Part shown: piece after piece, positions 33,072 to 44,455 of the stretch | Position numbering within the stretch: position 1 is the stretch's first letter | How the letters are laid out: each line of letters starts with the position of its first letter | From: Breviolum minutum Mf 1.05b.01 | Taxonomy: Eukaryota > Sar > Dinophyceae > Suessiales > Symbiodiniaceae | Assembly: GCA_000507305.1 (NCBI GenBank) | Contig: DF239138.1 | Coordinates: 1 to 64,000, forward strand | Reading direction: 5' to 3' | DNA length: 64,000 bases | Made by a program: the position numbers and the translations under genes | The notes under the pieces: generated by a model | Told to the model about the DNA's origin: nothing | The model's database searches: none | Seen by the model: the letters and a program-made list of their open reading frames with translations, nothing else

Positions 33072-33941
33072 TCAAACAATGCGCTCTAGATCTGTTGCGT
33101 AGCCAATGGTGTTCACCATGAGGTCCACGGCTGGTAGTTCCAACCTCTTTTGCTCCGATCTGATAAAATGCAACCTGCCATCTTTTACCTCCCATTTGAC
33201 AAGGCCAACAGGAGCTCTACGTGTCAAAGAAGGTGTGAGATCACCCATGGGGTCATCATTCTCAACCCTAGCCTTGCGTTCATTCTCTTTGATCGCAAAC
33301 TCTTGGAGGGCTGGGACATCTGTCAAAATCAACATCTGTGCTGCCTGCTGCGCAGGCAAGTTTTCATAGGACCTCTCTAAGGATGCTCCAACCTTATGCC
33401 TCACACATTCAATGAGTTTCTCCATCAGAAAAGCATAGTACATCTTCGGTACATCCTTCTGAGCTTCTAGGACCTTGGCATAGTTGCCTTCCATCACATA
33501 ACGCTCCAATTGGACAGGCTGTTTGATGTACATGTTTTCTGCTTCATCCACCGGAATGAGCTCCAACTCGGTGTGGAATTCTCCGATGCGGTCAGAGGCT
33601 AAGAGATTCAACAAGGACAAACCCAAGATGGTAAATTTCTGCTCCGAGGTGGGCAAGTCCTGTTGCCTGTCGTAGAACATCTTGAGTTGTGACACATGCC
33701 TCTCAAAAGCCGGGAGATCTCTTTTGCGAATTGATAGGAAGCATGCATGTTCGAGTGTTTCTCGAACAAGAAGTTGCTCCTGTGTAGTGGTTCCTGTTCC
33801 AGACAACACAGCAGAGCCTGAGAACAACAACAGCTTCAACTGCCCGAGAAGCTCTTCACATTTACCTAAATCACAGGGCTCTGCCGTGAAAGCTGCCTTG
33901 AAGGTATCGAAAAGGCTTTTGGCCTTGTCTGCACCGCCCAT
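33072..33941 (-). CDS. RPN12: 26S proteasome regulatory subunit RPN12 (PSMD8)
   Basis: One uninterrupted 289-codon frame from ATG 33941 to the stop at 33072. It has the pattern of RPN12/PSMD8: an N-terminal helical-repeat region (LFDTFKAAF, KCEELLGQLKLLL), the conserved LSIRKRDLPAFERHVSQLK and FYDRQQDLPTSEQKF segment, and the PCI-type stretch LLASDRIGEFHTELELIP...QPVQLERYVMEGNY. RPN12 is a lid subunit of the 19S regulatory particle and acts in lid assembly and substrate degradation in cytosol and nucleus. Length is close to the usual 260-350 residues. It has no introns, although all other recognised host genes here are split into mini-exons. A decayed spliced leader about 70 nt upstream and an A-run downstream suggest it is a functional retrocopy. 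Confidence 0.93.
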   Translation of the reverse strand: MGGADKAKSLFDTFKAAFTAEPCDLGKCEELLGQLKLLLFSGSAVLSGTGTTTQEQLLVRETLEHACFLSIRKRDLPAFERHVSQLKMFYDRQQDLPTSEQKFTILGLSLLNLLASDRIGEFHTELELIPVDEAENMYIKQPVQLERYVMEGNYAKVLEAQKDVPKMYYAFLMEKLIECVRHKVGASLERSYENLPAQQAAQMLILTDVPALQEFAIKENERKARVENDDPMGDLTPSLTRRAPVGLVKWEVKDGRLHFIRSEQKRLELPAVDLMVNTIGYATDLERIV

Positions 33942-34010
33942 GGCTGAGTTTTTTCACACCCCGGGACCTTCCCGGGTGCCGGTCACACCTTGCCAGCCCA
34001 TCAACCGTTG

Positions 34011-34028
34011 CTTAAGCCAAATGAATCC
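34011..34028 (-). promoter_or_regulatory. decayed spliced-leader relict upstream of RPN12
   Basis: Plus CTTAAGCCAAATGAATCC, close to the inverse leader CTTGAGCCAAAATGG with one substitution and one lost base in the first 14 positions. It sits 70 nt before the ATG. Short, so the call is tentative. Confidence 0.45.
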
Positions 34029-34121
34029 AAATTTAGCGAAAATCAATGGCATCATATTGGTGGTGAAGAAAATTCCGAGTTCATAGGATCGATTTCACCC
34101 TATAACATCTATAACCTATAG

Positions 34122-34172
34122 GTGGTGGTTTTCAACCAACCCGTTTTGAACAAATATGCTCGTCAAACTGGT
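34122..34172 (-). mobile_element. family-1 fragment
   Basis: GGTGGTGGTTTTCAACCAACC and ATGCTCGTCAAACTGG; the second half is missing. Same orientation. Confidence 0.5.
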
Positions 34173-34801
34173 GCCGAGGCCCACCTGGTTCTGTTTGATG
34201 GCTTTGGGATGATGAATTCCGGGAGTTGCTGACCAAGTTCAAGTCAACTATACTTTGGCAAGAAAACTCCCGAAAACTGAAAAATGGCAATGAAAACTCC
34301 CATGTTCATCCATGTTCAAAAGGAGGTACATCTTCAAACGCTTGTTTTTTGCATTGTCATGTTAGTTTTCGGGGGTGCACGTTCCCCTTTCCACCAAGAG
34401 CTTGGCAAATGAAGGCTTCTTATTTAAAAAAAAATCCACTACTAAAACGCGTAGGATATTCTGATATATAGGGCCTAACCCCACAAAAGGCAAGTATCAT
34501 CTTCCAACCATCCATTTTGAAGAAGTAAACAAGCCGTTTAGTGTATTATTGGATCCTTCGATGCAATACGAGGCCTTTGATTAGCCTCCTTTTTCGATAA
34601 GTGCCCCTTTTTTCAGGGCTTAAGTGACGTGACTTCCACTTTTCAGGAATCAAAGGGGGTCACATTGAAGCTGAAGTCAACTGATCATTGACCCGCACAG
34701 GATTCCACCTGCCGTTCCCATAGGATCCATGGGACTGGCATTTTTACCTACATTTGGCTAAAATATATGGTAAATGTAGGTAAATATACCATACATGGAT
34801 C

Positions 34802-34910
34802 CTATGGGGTTGTGTTTTGTTGATTCGCTTCTTTTTCTTGCCTTCCGACTTTCGCCCTTTTCGCGTCGGCCAAAAAAGGCCGAGAGGAAGACGGCCCAAC
34901 GGTCTTAACA
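34802..34910 (-). CDS. terminal or late exon, unknown basic protein
   Basis: Strong acceptor (CACCTTCCTGCAG) at 34913-34911. The frame reads VKTVGPSSSRPFLADAKRAK and then VGRQEKEANQQNTTP before TAG. The stop lies at the edge of a family-8 element (34723-34805), so a hidden donor there cannot be excluded. No domain recognised. Confidence 0.5.
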
Positions 34911-35777
34911 CTGCAGGAAGGTGAATCCCTTAGGAACAGGCTCAGTAGCCAGAGATAACTCATGAGACCCCGCCTACATTCCCGAAAACAAAATCTTGCA
35001 TGATCTTTAAGCTTGAAAAAGAAACACAACAACATCAGGTCTATATATGTCTATATATGATATATATCGTTAGGAGTATTTCGCTTTTTTTCAGGATCTT
35101 TCCGATTGGAATTCTCATTTCTTGTGTTTTTTTGGGACACCAAAAAGTCGTGACTTGGCGTTCCAAACACGGGAAAGCTGAGGAGGTATGACTGGGCCCC
35201 CAAAAAACATGCCTGACCTAAAACACCGAAAACTCAGGAGGTATATGACTGGAAGCAAAGCCATCAACGTTGGGTTAATTCCGTATCAATTCTTGTTGGA
35301 GAGTTTCAGCATAGTTTCAGCCATCTTTACTTGAGCCATGGAAAAAACCCTCTTACTTTCCATTATACTGGTTGCTTAATAAGGATCCTTATAATGGATT
35401 ATTATATTCCCATATTCCCTATAATCCCCTTAATCCAAAACAACCAGTTGTTTTTTCTAACTGCTCATTTGTGCTTCAGCCATTCACCATCATTCACCTA
35501 TCTTTGTTTATTGGCAAAAAAAACTCGGTCTTTACAAATTCATATCTCCACTTCCTTCGGTGCTGTTTGCTGTTTGCCTTTTAAAAGCACTATGCCAATG
35601 CACTAGGTACCTTGTCCACCCTACGCGTTTGGCACAAAAAAGGCATGGCACGGAAAATGACCTTCGAAATCTCATTTCAACCAACGCAAACTACAATTTG
35701 ATTCAGATGAACCAAGTAAAACCCCTTGATTAACTAAGTTCCAGTGGTACTTGGAACTACCCGTCCAACTACCCTAC

Positions 35778-35853
35778 CCCAACCGAAGAATTCCAAGTGG
35801 CGAACAGTAAGGTTTAGGTTGGCATCCCCTACTTCAAATGAAGAGCCAGCATC
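35778..35853 (-). CDS. candidate exon, unknown
   Basis: AAG acceptor, then DAGSSFEVGDANLNLTVR and HLEFFGW, then a GT donor (TTGGG/GTAGGG). It may belong with the exon at 34802-34910. The frame continues past the donor, so the right limit is uncertain. Nothing else seen in 34920-35770 beyond repeats. Confidence 0.45.
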
Positions 35854-36164
35854 CTTGGTTAAGGGTTACTTGGAGGATCATCAAGGACTTGTATCACCAA
35901 GAATTTCAGGTAACTATAATGGAGGGTTTCCTGAACCTTACAAGGCTATTTTGGGGGTGGGCTTTCCCTTACATCAGCCGTATCCATACAGCTTATATAG
36001 GTGAGTACCTCCATTTTAGGTACCTGAAATCTTTGGTGATTGCAAGTGGTTAGGATCAAGCATATCTATAAGCCTTTTAGGACAGGAACAACCCGATCCT
36101 TAGGAGACTTGCGATGACGATGGTACCATTAACCACTTGCGTCCATCCTCCAAGTTTCCATTTA

Positions 36165-36260
36165 CACCCCCAGAAAACGAACATGACAAATATGTGAAAA
36201 CCAACCATTCGAAGATGTATCTCCTATAACAAATGGTGGGTTTTCCGGGGGTGGTATAGA
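36165..36260. mobile_element. family-11 element
   Basis: ACACCCCCAGAAAACGAACA to GTTTTCCGGGGGTGGTA type ends. The stretch 36261-37050 also holds a family-8 copy (36741-36825) and no clear exon. Confidence 0.5.
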
Positions 36261-37053
36261 TCTTGAGAATCTTCTGAGGGATGATCCTTTCGTGAAAATC
36301 CAAGGTGGAGCCCACCCTCGGCTCATGAACTGTAGGACCTCCAACCCCCAACCCCCCCCCCCCAAGCTGAAGTGGTGAGGTTTTTGCTTTTTTTGGGGGG
36401 CGAAAAAAAAACATGTGAATCTCACAGAGTAAAAAAGACTCCTTCAACCTTATGATGTTTGATCTTTCGAACACTTTTTCAGGAGAGGGCCAAAGAAACC
36501 TATATACGATTCGTGTTTTTTTGGAAGCAAAACAGGTTGAAAGGTGAAATGATGAACTGGACCTCGTTTGGGGAGGTGATCTGGGATGAACCTAAGCTTA
36601 CCCCCCACAATGCCATGTGTCCCCTACTCAAAATTAAGGCGAAAAAATTATGAAACCCATCGTTGTCCCTTGTGATGTTCCCCTGAGGTTGGGGCGGCAT
36701 TGGGGGAAAGACCCTCTAATTCCTATGAATATGACCCATAGCATCCATGTATGGTATATTTGCCTACATTTACCGTAGAAATCAACCAAATGCAGGTTGA
36801 TATACCATACATGGATGGTATGGGTGATGATTTCTTAAACGCACGCTTTACAAGGATTATTTCACATGGTGCTACAAATCTTCCCCAAGATGCTTGGAAG
36901 AACACATGTAGCTTGATAGCATCATTGTAGGGTGAAATGCTAGCCTAAGGTCACTCGAATCATCAAGAACTTCACCTAAACCAATTGACCACTAAGGTGA
37001 TTGGAAGGTTTTTGTTGATAAAATTGTCGTCCAAGGTGTCATCGCATGAGTTT

Positions 37054-37239
37054 TTATGGCTTCTCAAACAGCAGGGCATCCAAAAAACCAATCGCCCTCC
37101 AAATATCAGGTTCAACTTCGTTTGGTAGACCGCACCGTGCCTTCTGGTGAACTAAAAACATCTGCGACCAAATTTTGGACGAAGACTCGCCAATTTTTTG
37201 GGATCGCAGCCTCTCTTTGGGAAACGTCGCTGTGAACGT
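37054..37239 (-). CDS. terminal exon, unknown protein
   Basis: Acceptor CTGACACAG (37242-37240) opens 61 codons to TAA: TFTATFPKERLRSQKIGESS, then KIWSQMFLVHQKARCGLP, then DIWRAIGFLDALLFEKP. Long, amphipathic and tryptophan-containing, and much more protein-like than the shorter shifted frame. No family recognised. Confidence 0.6.
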   Translation of the reverse strand, partial: TFTATFPKERLRSQKIGESSSKIWSQMFLVHQKARCGLPNEVEPDIWRAIGFLDALLFEKP

Positions 37240-37406
37240 CTGTGTCAGGCCACCCCCAAAAAAAAAACATGCACAAATTTTGCAGCTCCACCACAGAACT
37301 GACCTGGTCTTAGGGATCTGTCAACGTTTTATTTTTTTTTAAACAAAAATATATATATCCTGCGGCAATACGTTAGGTCAGATGACTTACGATTTAGGGA
37401 TCTCAC

Positions 37407-37475
37407 CGAATCCAATATGTTCTTTGGAAAAAACTCCTCTTTTCGATGCATTTTTTAGCTTTTTGTCAACTTGGA
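37407..37475 (-). CDS. exon, unknown, same gene as 37054-37239 (tentative)
   Basis: Acceptor TCCAAAG, donor TTCG/GTGAGA. Reads QVDKKLKNASKRGVFSKEHI and GF. The exit phase (1) does not match the entry phase of the next exon I call, so an unseen exon probably lies between. Confidence 0.5.
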
Positions 37476-37629
37476 CTTTGGACAGAAACATGGGTTTTGA
37501 AGTTAGACAAATGAGCAATGAAAGAAGGGCCCCTGGTTGTTTAGGGTATATAGGGGATGAGATCACACCCAATTATGTGCGGGGATTTTTTTCATAAACC
37601 ATGACATAAGGATCCCGTTCTTAAACAAC

Positions 37630-37737
37630 CAGTATTTTATATACACCCGGGAAGATTAACATACACCCCTGGAAAAGGAGATACATCTTCCCAGTCCCAT
37701 CATTTTCAGGTTCGAGCTGTTAATCTTGGGGGGTGTA
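37630..37737. mobile_element. family-11 element
   Basis: ACACCCGGGAAGATTAACAT to TTAATCTTGGGGGGTGTAAT. Confidence 0.6.
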
Positions 37738-37766
37738 ATGGAAAGTATCCGGCCGGGTTTTTTTTC

Positions 37767-37839
37767 CTGTGGCTCACATGATGTGCGGATATCAATCCAA
37801 GCTTTCGGAAGATAAAACTCCCTGAGCCAGGTCGGGTTC
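37767..37839 (-). CDS. exon with strong acceptor, unknown
   Basis: Acceptor CCGTTTTTTTTTAG is among the best in the window. The frame reads NPTWLREFYLPKAWIDIR and TSCEPQ and stays open further (EKKPGRIL). The donor is not clear (a GA dinucleotide at 37766 is one option). No domain recognised. Confidence 0.5.
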
Positions 37840-38695
37840 CTAAAAAAAAACGGGTGGGGAGCCCGGGATGCCGAAGGTCTTGGCAAAGTCGTGGTTGAGA
37901 AGACCGGTAACCTTTAACTGCTCTGTTTATCAGCTGGGTATTTCAAGGATGAGATCCATTCTTTGGGCAAATTTACACTTGTTGATTCAGAGCGCGCGCG
38001 ACCAAAACCCCCGAAACGTGGTTGTTTAGGGTATGTAGTGAGATTCTTTCATAAACCATGACATAAGGATCCCTTTTTAAACAACCAGTATGACTCATAT
38101 GGTTCAAGTATCCGGGACGCCCCTTACATAACCAGAGGATCTAAGGTGACTGGTATAGTTTTACCTACCAATTTATCCCTCCATGGATCCCTACAATCCT
38201 CCCGTGAATGATCCTTCTTTTTGTGGCTGAAATGACTTCCCTATACCAACTTGACCTTGAAAAAACCCCAACTTGACTGTGTGCCTTGAAAAGTCTGGAG
38301 CAGGAGTTCCGCTAACAGCAGAAAACAAGCAGAAAGAAACTGGCTGGTTTGATTCTTAAAAAAAGAAACGCCACAAAGTGGAAGTGGAAACTCATTCAGC
38401 AAAAGGACGGGCCAAAGATATATATATATATGTGAATATAAATATATATAAATATAAAATAAAAATGTAATTTGAACTTCTCAGAAAGTTCAACCATTGA
38501 AATTTGTTGCAAAAAATATGTTTAATCATATGATGTACTCACGAATCAAAGGACCCAAAGGATTGACCCAAATATTTTCAAGGCTAGCCATCTGTCCAAC
38601 ATGGGTGCAAGCGACCCTTGCTCCAGTCTCACTCTAACGTTGGAAACTTTGGTATAGAACCTCGTTTCCAGCCATTTAAGGCCACGCACCTACAG

Positions 38696-38819
38696 CTAGT
38701 TTGTCCCTGTGTGCGCCATGCAGACTGCGGGGTTGCGCTTTTTTTGTTCAACAACGTTGAAAGCAGAGAGATGCTTTCCTCCGGGTTTTTTCGTGTTTTT
38801 TTGTCTGGCCAGCATTTTT
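38696..38819 (-). CDS. candidate exon starting at a family-1 element end
   Basis: Directly after the CTAG end of the element at 38820-38900. One frame reads MLARQKNTKKPGGKHLSAF and NVVEQKKRNPAVCMAHTGTN to a TAG. A second frame (KCWPDKKTRKNPEESIS) is open even longer, so the frame is undecided. Unknown function. Confidence 0.4.
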
Positions 38820-38900
38820 CTAGCCCCATTTGAAAAATATTAGTCAAATTGGATCATTCCCGCAAGTAGGGGTTAACTAAAAAACATTTCAAACCACCAC
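38820..38900 (-). mobile_element. family-1 element with perfect 7-bp target duplication
   Basis: CATTTTT occurs immediately before (38813-38819) and after (38901-38907). On the minus strand it runs from GTGGTGGTTTGAAATG to TCAAATGGGGCTAG. Confidence 0.75.
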
Positions 38901-39784
38901 CATTTTTTGCCAAAACAACATATTATTGAAACATATGTACTCACTGCATCTTCTCCATGAATTCACTTGAACTTCATCCATCTGAATCAAATTGAGAATG
39001 TTTTCAAAGGTTCACTTCTATATAGATTTTTGGAGACTACTACCCTCCCTGAAACTTAACAGTTTGCCCCTTAAAATAGGCCATCCCCAAAGGAGAATTT
39101 CGTCTTGGAACCATTGATTTTCGGGTGATATGTTAGTTTCACTCAGAGTAAAACGTCCCGGATGGCATTCCGACTGACTGGCGTGACTCACTTAGTCATT
39201 TTCACCACTTCGTTTGCGACACAAATCATCATTCCCACATGCTGGCTTTCTGACGATTGAATACGATTGAATCATTCAAGGGCATTACCTCAGAGCCTTA
39301 GAAATGCTGAAAATACCGTGGGTTCCAACCATTCTGGCCAAATTTTAATGTTTCACCCATCTGGATTTCCCTTCCTGAGCTACCTTTTGGGGGCCGAGGT
39401 CGTGTGACGTGTGACCTCGCTATAATTTGACCATTAGCATCATCTAATAAGCATCAATTAGTGGTGGCTCTGCTTTCTCACTTCAAGGGGTTACGGAGAA
39501 GGGTTACTGTTTAACAGGCCATGAATTTCGTTTATAGGTTAAAAAAAACGAGCGCCTCCGGCCCATTTTGTTTAATACGTATTAAACGAGACCCTCTGTT
39601 TAATGGGCAACTCAACGGTCAACAATTTCTGAAATAAACGGGCAATGGGGTATTAAACGAAGGTGCTTCCGGCAATAATAGCCATAAAAAAAAATGCGTA
39701 CCAGTCTTTTGAATCATTGGTCAAACATCCCACCCTGAAACTTGTGCTTAAACCAAATGCATGAAAGATAGATTCGAACGATGT

Positions 39785-39888
39785 ACACTCCCGAAAACAA
39801 ACATGGACACCAAAAATCCCCATAGTTGCTAGGAAATTCCTCTTCCAAACCATCATTTTTAGGGTCCATGTTAGTTTTTCAGGACGGT
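39785..39888. mobile_element. family-11 element
   Basis: ACACTCCCGAAAACAAACAT to ATGTTAGTTTTTCAGGACGG. The stretch 38908-39780 has a family-4 copy (39049-39145) and otherwise nothing supportable. Confidence 0.65.
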
Positions 39889-39973
39889 TCATGTGCCACT
39901 TCTTTTCTTCAAAATGATGGGTGCAGCAGTGCATCCATTCCAATCAAATCGAATCTGTGCTAAGTCACCCTCT
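39889..39973 (-). CDS. candidate exon, unknown
   Basis: Acceptor TGCTTTCAAG, then EGDLAQIRFDWNGCTAAPII and LKKRSGT to TGA at the edge of a family-11 element. Good composition, no family recognised. Confidence 0.4.
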
Positions 39974-40154
39974 CTTGAAAGCATCGTAAAAAAGGGGTGC
40001 AACAAATCCGAACGCCGCCGCACTTCTCTTGAATTCGAGTCGATCAGCGAACATCAGCTGAGATCATTGAGCACCTCAGGATGTTTTGTTGCTTAGGATC
40101 CATTATTACCATCAAAAACCTAGGGACCTACTTTCACCCAACCGAAAATTATGG

Positions 40155-40272
40155 CGAAATACTGTTGATGGTTGATGATTCGGAAATCCTAAACAACCAC
40201 CTGGGATGGTGCTAAAACCCTGTAAATAATGGGATGAACTACCTATAATCAACTTTCTTCCATCAACAGTAT
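40155..40272 (-). mobile_element. family-3 element, inverted copy
   Basis: ACTGTTGATGGTTGATGATT to TCTTCCATCAACAGTA with an inverted core (ACCACCTGGGATGGTGC first). It shows that family 3 occurs in both orientations. Confidence 0.75.
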
Positions 40273-41039
40273 CACCTCTGCCTATCTGATTTCTTGTTTG
40301 TCTTGGGGGGGTGGGGGGAGCATGAAATCACCCACTGCCAACTACCAATCTTCAGATCAAGAGTTTCCAACCCAACTACCATGGAGGGTAAGGGGTCTTC
40401 CGTGATCACATCACGTTCCGGGCGTCAACTCTCGCCCTTCGAAACGCACGGAATTGGATTATATCACAAGCCTTCTAAGGACATCAGGGCACACGATTCA
40501 CAGCCATGATTCAGATTAAGATATTTACATATATCCCTAAGGCCCCGTAAAAAATGCCATGGGGTGTCAAAAAAAACCACGTGTTTTAAGGCCCCAGGGG
40601 TTTCCATAGGAGGGGTCAGGATTCTTAGGGATATATATATGACATTTCCATCAACCCCTCCATGGCCTGCAGAACTCGAAGAGCTACTTTCTCTCCCGCT
40701 TGCTGTTTGCAGTATCCATTGTTTTTCACTGCGTTAAAGTCATCCGAATCAGAGGGAAGCATGCCAGTGCAAATGTTCTCATCACTAAGCACTGGCCAGC
40801 GTATATATTTACGTAACTTTAAACATATATACATGAGACATATCATAAATTTATGTATACATACGTAGATATTTACAAACCATTGCCTATATAGAAGCAT
40901 TGCCCGGATGCCCAACGAAGTGAATCAAAATTCTCTCACCGACACCAATGTGACTTGGCTAACCCCCGACTTGTCACGATCACAGCTCGAACGGGTCGAT
41001 AGCCTGCAAAGGGTGGACCCTTGCAGTGTTCCGTGCTAC

Positions 41040-41157
41040 TGTTGATGGAAGAGATCCGGTGATCACCAGTTGATATGGTAAATATCCCATTATTGGGGCA
41101 TGGTTTTAGCACCATCCCAGGTGGTTGTTTGGGATTTCTGAACCATCAACAAGTATT
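41040..41157 (+). mobile_element. family-3 element
   Basis: CTGTTGATGGAAGAGATCC to CTGAACCATCAACA. Other plus copies: 4115-4230, 16555-16672, 21783-21890, 42960-43075 (partial), 44994-45111, 54362-54462, 58373-58575. Minus copies: 40155-40272, 43374-43497. Confidence 0.8.
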
Positions 41158-41277
41158 GATCAACATCTTTGACAAACATTTGGAAGCATTTCATTGGAAG
41201 ATGTAAGCGACAACTGATTGGTTGGTAAAGTATTTTCATGGACTAATAAATCGCATGTGATCGAAACCTGGGGGTAC

Positions 41278-41373
41278 CGTCCAAAACTCGCTCCCCTATG
41301 AAAAGGGCTCCGCAATACACTCCGACATAGTTGATGCCAATAGTTTCACCCAAAATCCAACGAACTTTCCGAA
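41278..41373 (-). CDS. candidate exon, unknown
   Basis: Acceptor CCGTGAAG, donor GACG/GTACCC. The frame reads RKVRWILGETIGINYVGVYC and GALFIGERVLD. The composition resembles a globular beta/alpha core. No family assigned. Confidence 0.45.
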
Positions 41374-42215
41374 CTTCACGGGGGGCAAAGTTTTTCAGTA
41401 TAACAACCAAAAAAAACCTGAGATGCCTATCAAAACCTGATTCCAAATGAACTGAAAAATCAACTTCAACAAGGCAAAATAACCCACGTGTGGCTTAACT
41501 AATTCGAAGATGATCAAATCTGGGAATCTAATTTAATAGACATTTTCACAATATATGGAACATTCCCTAGCCCTTGCCTAGCACCAATCCAACCTAAAAA
41601 ACTGATCACAAGGGTCATAGAATCTACAATATTGCTTACTATATAAGGACAGCCTGGGCGCGGCATGATCCTTTGAGCTTTTCCCACCATTTGATTGGGA
41701 AAATGGTGACTGGGGTGAGGGTACATATGTGTGCTTGAAAACCACTCCCTATATTTAAACTTCGATGTGCTTAAGGTGGTTGAAGAAAAAGAAGTCCCAA
41801 AAGTAGCTGGTCAGATGGTGATTTCTTTTCTTAGAAAGCAAAAAGATCACCTTAAACACAAGTATACCAGCACCTTCAAAGGGCCGCCGTCCGTAAACCC
41901 GAATGGATGGTGAATTGACACCCTGGCCCTGTAACGGAACTATGTAAAAAATATGGACTTTAGAAAAAAAAACACCTTTTTTTTGTAAACAGGAGTGACA
42001 AAAAATATTGGAAAATACACGAAAATACATGAAAAATATTGGAAAAACCTCTGGTAAACTCAGCTGGCAATCCCATAGGATCCATGTATGGTATATTTAC
42101 CTACGTTTACCATCATTTTAGCCAAATGTAGGCAAATATACCAGTCCCATGGATCCTATGGGAATGGAAATCCCACTCACACGACATGCGCCTTGGAAGT
42201 TCGTAAATGTGACAC

Positions 42216-42258
42216 CTCAACTCCACGCAACCCGTGAGTCATGGTGACGTCGTCGATC
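42216..42258 (-). CDS. mini-exon, unknown
   Basis: Strong acceptor AATGCTTCCAG and donor GTTGAG/GTGTCA bound 43 nt: one base plus 14 codons, IDDVTMTHGLRGVE. A second frame (RRRHHDSRVAW) hits a stop. The size fits the mini-exon style of this genome. Confidence 0.45.
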
Positions 42259-42591
42259 CTGGAAGCATTAACGTTTCATGCCACGAAGGAAAACCCGGGG
42301 GCCCCCTTACGAATTCCATGAGTCATAATCATATAATGGTTGTATGTTGGAAATCACCAGTTTTAATAGGAAATTCCATGGTTATACTGATTGATTAATG
42401 ATGGCAACCTTATAATTTCATTATAATCACTGTATAACTGTGTAGGATCTCATCCCGTATATATTCTAAACAAGCAGGGTTTTTTCATTGCTCACCTGGC
42501 TGCCAGTCTGAAAAAAAGTATATAGATGAAAAAATGGTTCCTATCTATGTTATTAGTTTTTTTCGTGGGATTGCTTACTGACTTATCTTTG

Positions 42592-42698
<107 letters not shown>

Positions 42699-43275
42699 TG
42701 CCATGCATCGAAAGAAAAAATTGAAACCATCTTGGACCACGAAACGATCCGAATAAACTGCCACCGCCACTTCCTAGAAATCTGCAACATGTATTGCAAA
42801 CGCTTGGCTTAGTGTGGTTCGAAATGTTTCCTGCAAAAAGGATTCCTGCTATTCCTGGGTAAACCATACTAGTTCACAATCACGAAAGAAGATCCCTTTG
42901 AAGCTTTTAGTAAAAAATACTGAAACATTGTTTTTTTGGTGATGACATTTGAAATACTGCTCATGGTTCAGAAATCCCGTGATCACCAGTTGAGGTTGGT
43001 AGTTTATATATCCAATTGAAAAACAGGGTTTCATACATGTTTGGTGGTTGTTTGGGATTTCTGAACCGTCAACAGCAGTCTCTAAACAGTATCGAGAAAA
43101 CAAAAGACCATGACACGGGACATGCAGTGATAAGAAATAAAATGAGTAAAAACCTGACAAATGTATTTGCATACGACAGTAAAATTCAAGCAGCAATTGC
43201 AATATATATAATATATAATCAGTAATTATGCAGCATTCAGTATTCTGTTTGCATCTCATCGTATCCTTTGGAGTA

Positions 43276-43373
43276 TCACTGTCCGCAAACAAGTCCCTTT
43301 TGTCTCTCCTTCATCGGCGGCATGAAATACTCATGACCTGAGTCACATAAAACCCCATCATCGATGACAACTA
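43276..43373 (-). CDS. candidate exon starting at a family-3 element end
   Basis: On the minus strand the family-3 element ends ...CATCAACAG and the frame VVIDDGVLCDSGHEYFMPP, then MKERQKGLVCGQ, starts two bases later. It stops at TGA or leaves by a GT donor at 43290. Unknown function. Confidence 0.45.
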
Positions 43374-43497
43374 CTGTTGATGGATGTTGATGGCTGAAAT
43401 CCTGCACCACCTGGGATGGTGCTAAAACCCTGTAAATGATGGGATAAATTACCAACCTCAACTGGTTTTTTCGCCGGATTTCAGCCATCAACAGTAT
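43374..43497 (-). mobile_element. family-3 element, inverted copy, supplying a splice acceptor
   Basis: CTGTTGATGGATGTTGATGG to AGCCATCAACAGTA. Its terminal CAG (minus) precedes the exon at 43276-43373. Confidence 0.6.
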
Positions 43498-44455
43498 GAC
43501 AGGTTGATTGGTGGAGTTGGGGAACCTAACCTCTGAAAATTCACGGTTGGAATGCACCTAAAAATCACCCAATTGAATATCAACAATAATCTGAACCAAA
43601 CCTTCACGAGGGTTCGATGTTAATTTTCCAGTGTGCACAGGGCAACAGAAGGCAACCTCGACCCTATAAGTTTGTCCCTTTTTTTGGATTGTGAGAAAAA
43701 ATGCTCTGATTTTGTTTTGAGTTAGCTGTTTAAACAAATGGAAAGTTTACTGGGCTAGGGAAAATAAAATGACTTGTTTTTGTCCATTTAGGAATGGCCA
43801 CTGGCAAAAGGAGAAGAATCATACAAACTACAAACGTTGGCAAGCAATTACGAAGCGAGTTATATATGTCAATCAAGAGTCTGAATTTCAAAATGCCAAC
43901 AAATTAAAGCTCCACATTCAAGCCTATCATGACTTCTAAATATCATTCGCGTTACATGTCCTGAGAAATGGGTCCCTCCAAAGTGCCCCCTTCATACACA
44001 TATTTTTCGTGCATTTTCCATTGAGCCATCATTGTGGGAAGGGTCGAGTCAGTGACAACATCCTACATGGGGCTTGTCTCAAATAGAGGTAACCCTCTCA
44101 GGAATCATAAGAAGAAACATCTAGCCCTAAGCCAAGACCTGCACTTCTAGAGAAAACCTATCGATGTTCAAAGGGTGAACCACCAAAAACCTTAAGTTCA
44201 ACCTCTCTAAAACCATTGAAATTGACACTTTCCACCCCTTTCGTTCGTGGTTTTTTGATTCCTAATCCTTCACCAAAAAATGTAAAGTTCAAACAATGTT
44301 GTGCCTGTGCCATCGTTAGAAGTTTGTCATGAAATGGTGAATTTGCCCATCCCCCATGTTCATGAAACTCCTGATGTACAAAATAACCACCCCATTGATT
44401 TGAGGGCCATTCGTTTGATGTGGCCCGAAAAAACCTGCAGAATTTTCAGATGCAA

